64,000 nucleotides of DNA from JAJZRJ01 sp040757055 (GTDB lineage: Bacteria; Desulfobacterota; Desulfobulbia; Desulfobulbales; Desulfurivibrionaceae). Shown here piece by piece: positions 34,853 to 42,938 of the stretch. How positions within the stretch are numbered: position 1 is the first letter of the stretch; every line of letters starts with the position of its first letter. A model generated the notes under the pieces. That model saw only the letters and a list, made by a program, of their open reading frames with translations. It had not been told where the DNA came from and searched no databases. The translations under genes were made by a program, and so were the position numbers. The stretch lies in NCBI GenBank assembly GCA_040757055.1, contig JBFLXY010000009.1:1-64000 (forward strand). Direction: 5' to 3'.

Positions 34853-37063
34853 ATGAGCGAAAACAGCAAATGCCCGGTCACGGGCAAAATGAAAAGGCAG
34901 GTCGCCGGCGGCGGCACCTCGAACCGCGACTGGTGGCCCAACCAGTTGAATTTGCACATCCTGCACCAGCATTCCGCCAAGTCCAACCCCCTGGGCGAGG
35001 AGTTCAACTACGCCGAGGAATTCAAGAAACTCGACTTTGCCGCCCTGAAGAAGGATCTCTATGCCCTGATGACCGACTCCCAGGAGTGGTGGCCGGCAGA
35101 CTGGGGCCATTACGGCGGCCTGCTCATCCGCATGGCGTGGCACAGTGCCGGCACCTACCGCATGGGCGACGGCCGCGGCGGGGCCGGATCCGGCAACCAG
35201 CGCTTGGCGCCGCTGAACAGCTGGCCGGACAACGTGAACCTTGACAAGGCGCGCCGCCTGCTCTGGCCGATCAAGCAGAAATACGGCAACAAGATCTCCT
35301 GGGCCGACCTGATGATCCTTGCCGGCAACTGCGCCATGGAGTCCATGGGCTTCAAGACCTTCGGCTTCGGCGGCGGCCGCGAGGACATCTGGGAACCGGA
35401 AGAGGACGTCTACTGGGGTTCCGAAGAGGAGTGGCTGGCCACCAGCGACAAGCCCAAGAGCCGATATTCCGGCGAGCGGGACCTGGAAAATCCCTTGGCG
35501 GCCGTGCAGATGGGCCTGATCTACGTGAACCCCGAAGGGCCGGACGGCATGCCGGACGTGCTCGCCTCGGGCAAGGACGTCCGCACCACCTTCGCCCGCA
35601 TGGCCATGAATGACGAAGAGACCGTGGCGCTGGTGGCCGGCGGCCACACCTTTGGCAAATGCCACGGCGCCGGCCCGGCGACCCATGTGGGTCCGGAACC
35701 CGAAGCCGCCGCCATCGAAGAGCAGGGCCTTGGCTGGAAGAGCACCTTTGGCAGCGGCAAGGGCGGCGATACGATCAGCAGCGGCCTCGAGGGCGCGTGG
35801 ACTTCGAATCCCACCAGGTGGGACATGGGCTATTTCGATCTGCTCTTCGGCTATGACTGGAATCTGGTGAAAAGCCCGGCTGGTGCGTACCAGTGGGTTC
35901 CGGTCAATCCGGCGGAAAAGGACCTGGCCCCTGCTGCCCACGATCCGTCAAAAAAAGTTTCAACCATGATGACCACGGCGGATCTTTCCCTGCGGATGGA
36001 CCCGATCTACAAGCCGATCTCGAAGCGTTTCCACGAGAATCCCGAGGCATTCGCCGATGCCTTTGCCCGGGCGTGGTTCAAGCTGACCCACCGCGACATG
36101 GGGCCCAAGGCCCGTTATCTCGGCCCCGAAGTTCCGGCCGAGGATCTGATCTGGCAGGACCCGGTGCCGGCCGTTGATCATGAGCTGATCGACGAGAAGG
36201 ACATTGCCGCCCTCAAGGCCAAAATCCTCGCCTCGGGTCTGTCGATTCCCGAACTGGTTTCCACTGCCTGGGCCTCGGCCTCCACCTTCCGCGGTTCCGA
36301 CAAGCGGGGCGGCGCCAACGGGGCGCGCATCCGTCTGGCTCCGCAGAAGGATTGGGCGGTCAACCAGCCCGAGCAGCTGGCCAGGGTACTTGCCACCCTG
36401 GAGTCCATCCAGCAGGAGTTCAACAGCGCGCAGAAAGGCGGCAAGAAGGTCTCCATGGCGGACCTCATTGTGCTGGGCGGCTGCGCCGGTGTCGAGGAGG
36501 CGGCGAAGAAGGCTGGCCACAAGGTGATCGTTCCCTTCTCCCCGGGTCGCACGGATGCCTCCCAGGAGCAGACCGATGCGAAGTCCTTCGGGGTGCTGGA
36601 GCCGAAGGCGGACGGGTTCCGCAACTACCAGAAGACCAGATATGCGGTGACGGCGGAGGAGATGCTGGTGGATCGGTCCCAGCTGCTGACCCTCACCGCG
36701 CCTGAGATGACGGTGCTCGTTGGCGGCATGCGCGCCCTGAATGCCAATTTCGGCCAGTCCCGGCATGGGGTCTTCACCACGCGGCCGGAGGCCCTCACCA
36801 ACGATTTCTTCGTCAACCTGCTCGACATGGGCACGGTCTGGAAGCCGACCACGGAAGATGCCGACCTGTTCGAGGGGCGCGACCGCAAGAGCGGCGAACT
36901 CAAATGGACCGCCACCCGAGTGGACCTGGTTTTCGGTTCCAACTCCCAGCTCCGGGCCATTGCGGAAGTCTACGGCTGTGCGGATGCCCAGGAGAAGTTC
37001 GTGAACGACTTTGTTGCGGCCTGGAACAAGGTCATGAATCTGGACCGCTTCGACCTTGTTTGA
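34853..37063 (+). CDS. katG: Catalase-peroxidase KatG
   Basis: The product (736 residues, standard length) is a bifunctional haem enzyme. The distal triad is R93, W96 and H97 in LIRMAWHSAGTYR. The W96-Y224-M250 adduct residues (GLIYVNPEG and FARMAMND) needed for catalase activity are all present. The proximal His265 lies in AGGHTFGKCHG. The C-terminal domain is complete. There is no signal peptide, so it is cytoplasmic. AAAGGAGAA precedes the ATG. It lies 104 bp after rubrerythrin with no terminator between, so the two probably share the PerR-controlled transcript. Confidence 0.97.
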   Translation: MSENSKCPVTGKMKRQVAGGGTSNRDWWPNQLNLHILHQHSAKSNPLGEEFNYAEEFKKLDFAALKKDLYALMTDSQEWWPADWGHYGGLLIRMAWHSAGTYRMGDGRGGAGSGNQRLAPLNSWPDNVNLDKARRLLWPIKQKYGNKISWADLMILAGNCAMESMGFKTFGFGGGREDIWEPEEDVYWGSEEEWLATSDKPKSRYSGERDLENPLAAVQMGLIYVNPEGPDGMPDVLASGKDVRTTFARMAMNDEETVALVAGGHTFGKCHGAGPATHVGPEPEAAAIEEQGLGWKSTFGSGKGGDTISSGLEGAWTSNPTRWDMGYFDLLFGYDWNLVKSPAGAYQWVPVNPAEKDLAPAAHDPSKKVSTMMTTADLSLRMDPIYKPISKRFHENPEAFADAFARAWFKLTHRDMGPKARYLGPEVPAEDLIWQDPVPAVDHELIDEKDIAALKAKILASGLSIPELVSTAWASASTFRGSDKRGGANGARIRLAPQKDWAVNQPEQLARVLATLESIQQEFNSAQKGGKKVSMADLIVLGGCAGVEEAAKKAGHKVIVPFSPGRTDASQEQTDAKSFGVLEPKADGFRNYQKTRYAVTAEEMLVDRSQLLTLTAPEMTVLVGGMRALNANFGQSRHGVFTTRPEALTNDFFVNLLDMGTVWKPTTEDADLFEGRDRKSGELKWTATRVDLVFGSNSQLRAIAEVYGCADAQEKFVNDFVAAWNKVMNLDRFDLV

Positions 37064-37117
37064 TGTTGCCACCGAGGGCGGCATGGGCTAGTCGCCCGGG
37101 AAAAACAGTAAGGCAGT

Positions 37118-37161
37118 CTCCGGTGCAGCAGTGGCGGGAGTAGGCGACCGCTGCACCGGAG
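37118..37161. repeat. Perfect 12-bp inverted repeat downstream of katG
   Basis: CTCCGGTGCAGC and its exact complement flank a 20-bp spacer. It has no T-tract, so it is not a canonical terminator. It may stabilise the katG message 3' end or form part of a read-through control before the second rubrerythrin. Confidence 0.7.
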
Positions 37162-37217
37162 TGCTTTCAGCGGGAAAGGATTCCGCGCGGTCACGTCAGG
37201 CATCAGAAGGATATCCG

Positions 37218-37263
37218 GGTGCGGGCATCAAATCGGGAAACGGGTGCCCGCACCGCTCTTTTT
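37218..37263 (+). terminator. Probable terminator between katG and the second rubrerythrin
   Basis: A 10-bp stem GGTGCGGGCA/TGCCCGCACC with a 17-nt loop is followed by GCTCTTTTT. The long loop makes it weaker than an ideal terminator, and partial read-through is possible. Confidence 0.7.
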
Positions 37264-37294
37264 CAAACACCATTTCAGGAAGAGGAAAAACACC

Positions 37295-37870
37295 ATGGCG
37301 AAACTACCGGGCTCACAGACTGAAAAGAACATCCTCACCGCCTTTGCCGGCGAGTCCCAGGCAAGGAACCGCTACACCTATTTCGCCTCCAGGGCCAAGA
37401 AGGACGGCTTTGTGCAGATCGCCGACATCTTCGAGGAGACGGCCAACCAGGAAAAGGAGCATGCCAAGCGGCTCTTCAAGATGCTGCAGGGCGGCGAGGT
37501 GATGGTCAGCGCCGCCTTTCCCGCCGGCATGATCGGCGCCACCCTGGACAACCTCAAGGAGGCGGCGGCCGGCGAAAAGCACGAGTATTCCATCATGTAT
37601 CCCGGCTTTGCCACCGTGGCCCGGGACGAAGGGTTCATCGAAATCGCCGATGTTTTCCTGGCCATTGCCGTGGCGGAAAAACAGCACGAGAAGCGCTATC
37701 TCGACCTGGCAGCCAACATCATGGGCGACCGGGTCTTCAAGCGGGATACCCCGGTGGTCTGGCGCTGCCGGAACTGCGGCTACCTGCACCAGGGCCACGG
37801 CGCACCGGACGAATGCCCGGCCTGCGCCCACAAGCAGCCGCATTTCGAACTGCTCGGTGAAAACTGGTAG
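37295..37870 (+). CDS. Rubrerythrin (second copy)
   Basis: With the ATG at 37295 the product is 191 residues, a classical full-length rubrerythrin. The ferritin-like part includes FAGESQARNRYTYFASRAKK, ANQEKEHAKRLFKML and AEKQHEKRYLDL. The rubredoxin-like tail has CRNCGY and CPACAH. It is longer than the first copy and has diverged widely from it, so the two are not a recent duplication. AGAGGAAAA precedes the ATG. It is followed after 27 bp by the di-haem peroxidase. Confidence 0.96.
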   Translation: MAKLPGSQTEKNILTAFAGESQARNRYTYFASRAKKDGFVQIADIFEETANQEKEHAKRLFKMLQGGEVMVSAAFPAGMIGATLDNLKEAAAGEKHEYSIMYPGFATVARDEGFIEIADVFLAIAVAEKQHEKRYLDLAANIMGDRVFKRDTPVVWRCRNCGYLHQGHGAPDECPACAHKQPHFELLGENW

Positions 37871-37897
37871 GTCACAACATACAAAGGGAGGTCTGTG

Positions 37898-38938
37898 ATG
37901 CGGAAAAAAATGGCGTTGTGCGTGGTGGCTGGTCTCTGTTTGTGGGGCGCAACCGCTCTGGCCGCGGACAACCTGCGGCAGGAGGCGCTGAAGGTGTTCA
38001 AGCCGATCCCAGCCAAGGCGCCGGTCCTGAAGGGGAATCCGGCCACCCCGGCCAGGGTCGAGCTGGGCAAGATCCTCTACTTCGATCCGCGTCTCTCCAA
38101 GAGCGCGCTGATCAGCTGCAACACCTGTCATAACGTGGGGTTGGGCGGGGCGGACTATCAGGAGACCTCCACCGGCCACGGCTGGCAGAAAGGGCCGCGC
38201 AACGCGCCGACGGTGCTGAACTCGGTCTTCAACCTGGCCCAGTTCTGGGACGGCCGGGCCAAGGATCTGGCCGAGCAGGCCAAGGGACCGGTGCAGGCCA
38301 GCGTGGAGATGAACAATACACCCGACCAGGTGGTCAAGACCCTGAACAGCATGCCGGAATATGTGGCACTCTTCAAGAAGGCATTTCCAGGGGAAAAAGA
38401 TCCGGTGACCTTCGACAACATGGCCAAGGCCATCGAGGTCTTTGAGGCGACCCTGCTCACGCCCGATGCACCCTTTGACCAGTTCCTCAAGGGCAAGGAA
38501 AAGGCGATGGGCGCCGAGGCAAAAAAGGGATTGCAGGTTTTCATGAACAAGGGCTGTGTGGACTGCCATGGCGGCGTCAACATGGGCGGCGAGGGCTATT
38601 ACCCCTTCGGCGTGGTGGAGGCGCCGGCCAAGGACATCATGGCCGGCGACAAGGGCCGCTTCAAGGTGACGGAAACCAAGGCGGATGAGTATGTCTTCAA
38701 GTCGCCGTCACTCCGTAACATTGCGCTCACGGCCCCCTATTTCCATTCGGGCAAGGTGTGGGGCCTCAGGGAGGCGGTGGCGGTGATGAGTTCCGCCCAG
38801 CTGGGCGCTGTCCTGTCCGACCAGGAAGTGGACCAGGTGGTGGCGTTCCTGAAGGCGACCACCGGCAGGCAGCCACAGGTTCTGCATCCGGTGCTGCCGG
38901 CGCCCACGGATTCCACCCCGCAGCCGCAGTTGAAGTAA
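37898..38938 (+). CDS. Di-haem cytochrome c peroxidase (CcpA/MauG family)
   Basis: The product (346 residues) has a Sec signal peptide (1-22, ending ALA). Two c-type haem sites are SCNTCH (about residue 72) and GCVDCH (about 226). It is the periplasmic H2O2 reductase of the bacterial cytochrome c peroxidase family. AGGGAGG lies 6 bp before the ATG at 37898; the GTG three bases earlier is too close. It has a strong terminator after it and extends the peroxide-defence cluster to the periplasm. Confidence 0.96.
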   Translation: MRKKMALCVVAGLCLWGATALAADNLRQEALKVFKPIPAKAPVLKGNPATPARVELGKILYFDPRLSKSALISCNTCHNVGLGGADYQETSTGHGWQKGPRNAPTVLNSVFNLAQFWDGRAKDLAEQAKGPVQASVEMNNTPDQVVKTLNSMPEYVALFKKAFPGEKDPVTFDNMAKAIEVFEATLLTPDAPFDQFLKGKEKAMGAEAKKGLQVFMNKGCVDCHGGVNMGGEGYYPFGVVEAPAKDIMAGDKGRFKVTETKADEYVFKSPSLRNIALTAPYFHSGKVWGLREAVAVMSSAQLGAVLSDQEVDQVVAFLKATTGRQPQVLHPVLPAPTDSTPQPQLK

Positions 38939-38949
38939 CGGAAAAGCTC

Positions 38950-38985
38950 GGAGAGGGGGCCAGCAGGACCTCCTCTCCCTTTTTT
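38950..38985 (+). terminator. Intrinsic terminator after cytochrome c peroxidase
   Basis: GGAGAGG pairs with CCTCTCC across a 15-nt loop, followed by a TTTTTT run. Confidence 0.8.
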
Positions 38986-39091
38986 CCGGACAGGGCACCC
39001 GCCTGTTGACGTTGTTCCGCTGCGGCAGCATAATGGCAGCGACAACCGCAACAGAAAGGAAACATGGCAGCGCGCCGGAGGGGAGTCAGCG

Positions 39092-39295
39092 ATGGACGTC
39101 ATCAAGGTTCTGGAAGAGGCGATGCGGGACGAGCGGGAGGATTACGATTTTTACAAGAGGCTCGCCGAGGAGGCGGATGACCCGGAAAGCCGGGCGATCT
39201 TCGAGGCGCTGGCCAGCGAAGAGGAAAAGCACTACCGCGTGCTCAAGGAGCGGCTGACCGCGCTCAAGCTGCGGCGGCAGAAGACCTCCGGCTGA
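39092..39295 (+). CDS. Half-size ferritin-like protein
   Basis: The product (67 residues) looks like one helical hairpin of a rubrerythrin: EEAMRDEREDYDFYKRLAEE then IFEALASEEEKHYRVLKERL. It carries the E-x-x-x-Y and E-x-x-H-Y type di-iron ligands (COG1633-like). Two copies could build a four-helix di-iron bundle by dimerising, as known for encapsulated ferritins. It has no rubredoxin tail. It lies 153 bp downstream of the peroxidase gene, behind a terminator. Confidence 0.82.
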   Translation: MDVIKVLEEAMRDEREDYDFYKRLAEEADDPESRAIFEALASEEEKHYRVLKERLTALKLRRQKTSG

Positions 39296-39346
39296 ACGCC
39301 GCCACCCGCGATTGCCCAGTGGCGGTCTGGGCTGCCGTGGCCCCGA

Positions 39347-40627
39347 TCAGTGGGCGAACCACATGCTCACCCCCACCATGGCGGCAATGAGCAGCAGGAT
39401 CACCAGTCCCCAGGCCAGGCTCCCCCTGAAGGTCTTTTCCTTGAGCGCCTCGGCGGCCTTGTGGGTGCCGACCACCACCGCCAGCGAGAAACCGACGATC
39501 AGTCCCGCCTTCAGCCAGACGGGGATGTGGTGCACCACCTCCTCGCCGGCCAGCATCTTCCACACACCGAGACCGTAATAGAGGACCACGAAAAATTCCA
39601 CCAGGGTGGCGGCCGTGCCCATGGTCAATGCCTCTTCCTGGATGGCGACGTTCTGGTGCATGAGGGAGCCGATCTGCTGCTGCAGGTCCAGGTTGGTGCG
39701 GCTGTTGGCGAGGTCGATCCGGCTTTTCATCACGTCGATGGCGGCCTTGGCATTGTCCAGCGAGCGGGAAAAATTCCGCTGGCTGGCCTCCAGGGTGGCG
39801 ATGAATTCCCTGAGCCGCGCGCCGTGGCGGCCGATGAAATAGGCGTCTTCCACCTGGTGCAGCCCCTTTCTGGTCAGGGCCTCCAGTTGGTGGAGATCCG
39901 CGCGCAGGAGGCGCAGCGAGTTGCTGAGCAGCACGCTGGAGTTGGCCATCCTGGCGAAGATGTCGGCGGTCTTTTCCACGTCCTGCTCCAGGCTGGCCAG
40001 GTCCCGCTCGGGGCGGTGGAGGATCTTGCCGATCCGGCCGTTCAGGTCGTCTTCCTGCTCCAGGAAGGAATCGTGCTGGACCTGGTAGTATTCCCGCTGC
40101 CGCTGGATCTGGTAGGTCAGGATGTCGAGGGGGACCAGACTCCGGAGCAGGAAGCGCTTGGCCTCCTGCGGTTGCGGCGCGGCCAGCAGGTAGCGGCGCG
40201 CCATTCCCGGCCGCTCCGGCGAGTGGGCCACCATCAGCCGATTGCCGCCGGACAGCTCGATGGTGATGACCTTTTTCCCCAGCAGCCCGGGGTCGGGAGC
40301 AGGCTGGATGATGCAGCTCGACTCTCCCACCGTGTCGAGCAGGAGGTCGCCCAGCTGCTTCCGCGTTGCCTCGATGCAGGCGAGTGGTTCCTGGCAGGAA
40401 CTGCCGTGACAATGCAGTTCGATGATGGCCGTGTGTTCGAGAATGGAAAGGGCAAGGGACGCATTCCCCCCCTCGGCGAGGCGGCTGAGCAGCGGGCCTT
40501 CGCCGAAATGGCTCAGGCCGACCTCCTGCAGGCCATGGAGGCCGACCAGCTGGCGCCAGGCCTTTTCCAGGGGATCGTGGTCGTCGCTGAGAAAGTAAAA
40601 AAAATGAATGACGTCGCACCGGGACAT
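39347..40627 (-). CDS. Unknown membrane protein with coiled-coil and C-terminal helices
   Basis: With the ATG at 40627 the product is 426 residues. I do not recognise the family. Residues 1-165 form a soluble alpha/beta domain. About 165-320 is highly helical and coiled-coil-like (YQIQRQREYYQVQHDSFLEQ, then ANSRTNLDLQQQIGSLMHQN). Three hydrophobic segments close the protein (about 328-350, 364-385, 400-422). The layout recalls CorA-type proteins, but no GMN motif is present. It is monocistronic and divergent from the FAD oxidoreductase gene. Confidence 0.78.
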   Translation of the reverse strand: MSRCDVIHFFYFLSDDHDPLEKAWRQLVGLHGLQEVGLSHFGEGPLLSRLAEGGNASLALSILEHTAIIELHCHGSSCQEPLACIEATRKQLGDLLLDTVGESSCIIQPAPDPGLLGKKVITIELSGGNRLMVAHSPERPGMARRYLLAAPQPQEAKRFLLRSLVPLDILTYQIQRQREYYQVQHDSFLEQEDDLNGRIGKILHRPERDLASLEQDVEKTADIFARMANSSVLLSNSLRLLRADLHQLEALTRKGLHQVEDAYFIGRHGARLREFIATLEASQRNFSRSLDNAKAAIDVMKSRIDLANSRTNLDLQQQIGSLMHQNVAIQEEALTMGTAATLVEFFVVLYYGLGVWKMLAGEEVVHHIPVWLKAGLIVGFSLAVVVGTHKAAEALKEKTFRGSLAWGLVILLLIAAMVGVSMWFAH

Positions 40628-40784
40628 TTTTATACTCCGCTGAAGAGATCGCCCATGCCGGCAGCTTCCTGGCAGCGCCGGCGTCCTTCTCAGAGTACCG
40701 GCTGCCGCGGGCGAAGCAAGCGTTTTTTGTCCGGCTGTTTTGGACGGGCGACGGCTGGCCAGCCACGGGGAAGTGAGGTGCATC

Positions 40785-41903
40785 ATGCAAAAGCGTCTTG
40801 TCCTGATCGGCGGCGGCCATGCCCACATGACCACCCTGGCCTCGCTGGCCCGCTTCCGTGCCATGGGGCATCAGGTGACGGTCATCGGTCCCTCGCCCTA
40901 CCATTACTACTCGGGCATGGGGCCGGGCATGCTGGCCGGAACCTACCGGCCGGAGGAGATTCGCTTTGCCACCCGCCGCGTGGTGGAGCGCCAGGGGGCC
41001 GTCTTTGTGCTCGGCACGGCGGTGCGCATCGACCCGGTGGCGAAACTCGTCCACCTGGCCGCGGGCGGCACGGTACCCTACGATGTGCTTTCCTGCAATG
41101 CCGGCAGCGTGGTGCCCCGCTCCCTGCCTGGGGCGGCAACCTTTCCCGACCTTTTTGCCGTCAAGCCCATCGAGCGCCTCATTGACGCGCGGCAGCGGCT
41201 GCTGGACCTGGCGGCCGCAGGGAGAACGCTCCGGGTGGCGGTGGTTGGCGGCGGTCCTTCCGCGGTGGAGGTGGCGGGGAATGCCTGGCGCCTGCTGCAT
41301 GATGCCGGGATTGCCGCGCCGGCCATCACGATCTTTGCCGGCCGGGAGCTCATGGCGCGTTTGCCGGAGCCGGTGCGGCAACGGGCGCGCCGTTCCCTGA
41401 CCCGGCGCGGCATCCGGATCAATGAACCTGCCCGGGTGCGCGGGTTGCGGCCGGGCGCCGTGGTGCTCGACACCGGCGCCGAGCAGGGGGCGGATTTCGT
41501 CTTCCTGGCCCTGGGGATCAACCCCTCGCCGCTCTTTGCCGATTCGGGCCTGCCGGTGGGTCCGGATGGCGGCCTGCTGGTCAACGCCTTCCTGCAATGC
41601 CCCAGCTATCCGGAGATCTTCGGCGGCGGCGACTGCATCCACTTTGTTCCCCAGCCGCTGGACAAGGTCGGGGTCTATGCGGTGCGCCAGAATCCGGTGC
41701 TCCGCCGCAACCTGCTGGCCGCCCTGGAAGGCGCGCCGCTGCAAAGCTTTGATCCTGGCGGCGACTATCTGCTCATCTACAACCTGGGCGACGGCACCGG
41801 CATCCTGCGCAGGCGCCGGCTGATTTTCGGCGGCCGACCGGCATTCTGGCTCAAGGATTACATCGACCGCCGCTTCATGCGCCGCTTTCAGGCACTGGAG
41901 TGA
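40785..41903 (+). CDS. FAD-dependent oxidoreductase (SelD-associated type, TIGR03169-like)
   Basis: With the ATG at 40785 the product is 372 residues. The FAD Rossmann motif is unusual and diagnostic, LVLIGGGHAHMTTL; a second dinucleotide motif is VAVVGGGPSAVEVAGNAWRL, and the C-terminal FAD contact is IFGGGDCI. GGGHAH-type members occur fused to selenophosphate synthetase SelD in many selenium-using bacteria. Here the protein stands alone. A role in selenium metabolism is plausible but unproven; it could be a type II NADH dehydrogenase-like enzyme. Confidence 0.87.
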   Translation: MQKRLVLIGGGHAHMTTLASLARFRAMGHQVTVIGPSPYHYYSGMGPGMLAGTYRPEEIRFATRRVVERQGAVFVLGTAVRIDPVAKLVHLAAGGTVPYDVLSCNAGSVVPRSLPGAATFPDLFAVKPIERLIDARQRLLDLAAAGRTLRVAVVGGGPSAVEVAGNAWRLLHDAGIAAPAITIFAGRELMARLPEPVRQRARRSLTRRGIRINEPARVRGLRPGAVVLDTGAEQGADFVFLALGINPSPLFADSGLPVGPDGGLLVNAFLQCPSYPEIFGGGDCIHFVPQPLDKVGVYAVRQNPVLRRNLLAALEGAPLQSFDPGGDYLLIYNLGDGTGILRRRRLIFGGRPAFWLKDYIDRRFMRRFQALE

Positions 41904-41960
41904 CCAGGCGGCCCTGTTTTTCGCCCGTGGTCTTTCCCCCCTCCCCGGCGGCCTTTCCTC

Positions 41961-41990
41961 TTGACACCCACGCCCGCCTCTGCCCATACT
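41961..41990 (+). promoter_or_regulatory. Sigma-70-like promoter for the PII-like gene
   Basis: TTGACA (41961-41966) and CATACT (41985-41990) are separated by 18 bp. They lie about 70 bp before the PII-like ATG, and a GGGAGG ribosome site lies just before that ATG. Confidence 0.6.
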
Positions 41991-42059
41991 GAAAGCGTTT
42001 GCAGACAACCATGGCAGTCGGGGCCGGCGCAACCTCGCCCCGCAAGGGAGGGAAAGCCT

Positions 42060-42374
42060 ATGGGAGACGTGGCCAATCCGAATCTGATCACCTGTATCGT
42101 GCAGCGGGGTGAGGCCAACAGGGTGGTGGACGCCGCCATCGCCGCCGGAGCCGAGGGCGCCACCATCTACTACGGGCGCGGCACCGGGGTGCGGCAGAAG
42201 CTGGGCTTTGCCGGGCACTTCATCCGGCCGGAAAAGGAGATCGTCCTCATCGTCACCAAGGTGGAACAGACCGACGCGGTCTTCAACGCCGTGGTCGAGG
42301 CCGCCAACCTCGGAAAAAGGGGGCAGGGCTTCGCCTTCCTGCACAAGCTCGACCGCGCTGTGGGATTCTTATAG
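42060..42374 (+). CDS. PII-like regulatory protein
   Basis: With the ATG at 42060 the product is 104 residues, one ferredoxin-like PII domain: LITCIVQRGEANRVVDAAIA, GATIYYGRGTGVRQKLG, KEIVLIVTKVEQTDAVFNAV and a C-terminal GFAFLHKLDRAVGF. The classical uridylylation tyrosine in the T-loop is not evident, so it belongs to the broader PII-like group that often partners a membrane transporter. The next gene, 44 bp downstream, encodes a membrane protein and is the obvious candidate partner. Confidence 0.88.
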   Translation: MGDVANPNLITCIVQRGEANRVVDAAIAAGAEGATIYYGRGTGVRQKLGFAGHFIRPEKEIVLIVTKVEQTDAVFNAVVEAANLGKRGQGFAFLHKLDRAVGFL

Positions 42375-42418
42375 GATCGACCGGGCGTAGTCCCTGGCCC
42401 GGCGAGGACGAAAAGACG

Positions 42419-42895
42419 ATGCTGCATCTTGGAATCATAGGGCTGGCCTGGCTGGCTGCCCGCTTTGTCTACGGGGTGGACTTCACCCTGGTGGCGGAGG
42501 CGGTGACGTCGTTTGTCGCCGCCCGCGCCACTGCGCTGCTCGTTTATGCCGGGCTGAGCGCCGTGACCCTGCCTTTTGTCTCCCTGCTTTTTCGTGGCCT
42601 CGGCAGCTATGCGGTGATGTACCTGCTGGACAGGTTCTGCTTCTGGCTCGGCCAGTTTCTGGTGGCTCTGCTTTCGGCGGCTGCGGTGATCTTCTGGTTC
42701 GAGACCGGAGTGAACCTCTGGGGAGGGCTCGGCGCCACGGTCGCGCTGCCTTTTCTGGTGCTGGCCAGCGCCGCCATCAGCCTCAAGCTCTTCGATTTCA
42801 ACTATCCCCTCAAGGAACGGCTCATGGGCAGCCTCTGGCTGCCGGTGGCCTCCCTTCTCATCATCTGGGGTTCCCGCATCTTGCCCCAGGGCTGA
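42419..42895 (+). CDS. Small integral membrane protein
   Basis: The product (158 residues) has about four hydrophobic helices (2-20, 38-62, 72-97, 102-122) and a further one near 137-152. I do not recognise the family. It lies 44 bp after the PII-like gene on the same strand, so it may be the target of that regulator. Confidence 0.75.
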   Translation: MLHLGIIGLAWLAARFVYGVDFTLVAEAVTSFVAARATALLVYAGLSAVTLPFVSLLFRGLGSYAVMYLLDRFCFWLGQFLVALLSAAAVIFWFETGVNLWGGLGATVALPFLVLASAAISLKLFDFNYPLKERLMGSLWLPVASLLIIWGSRILPQG

Positions 42896-42938
42896 ATCCG
42901 GCCGTTTCCGGTGTGCGGCGCTGCCGGCTAGGCGTCTT

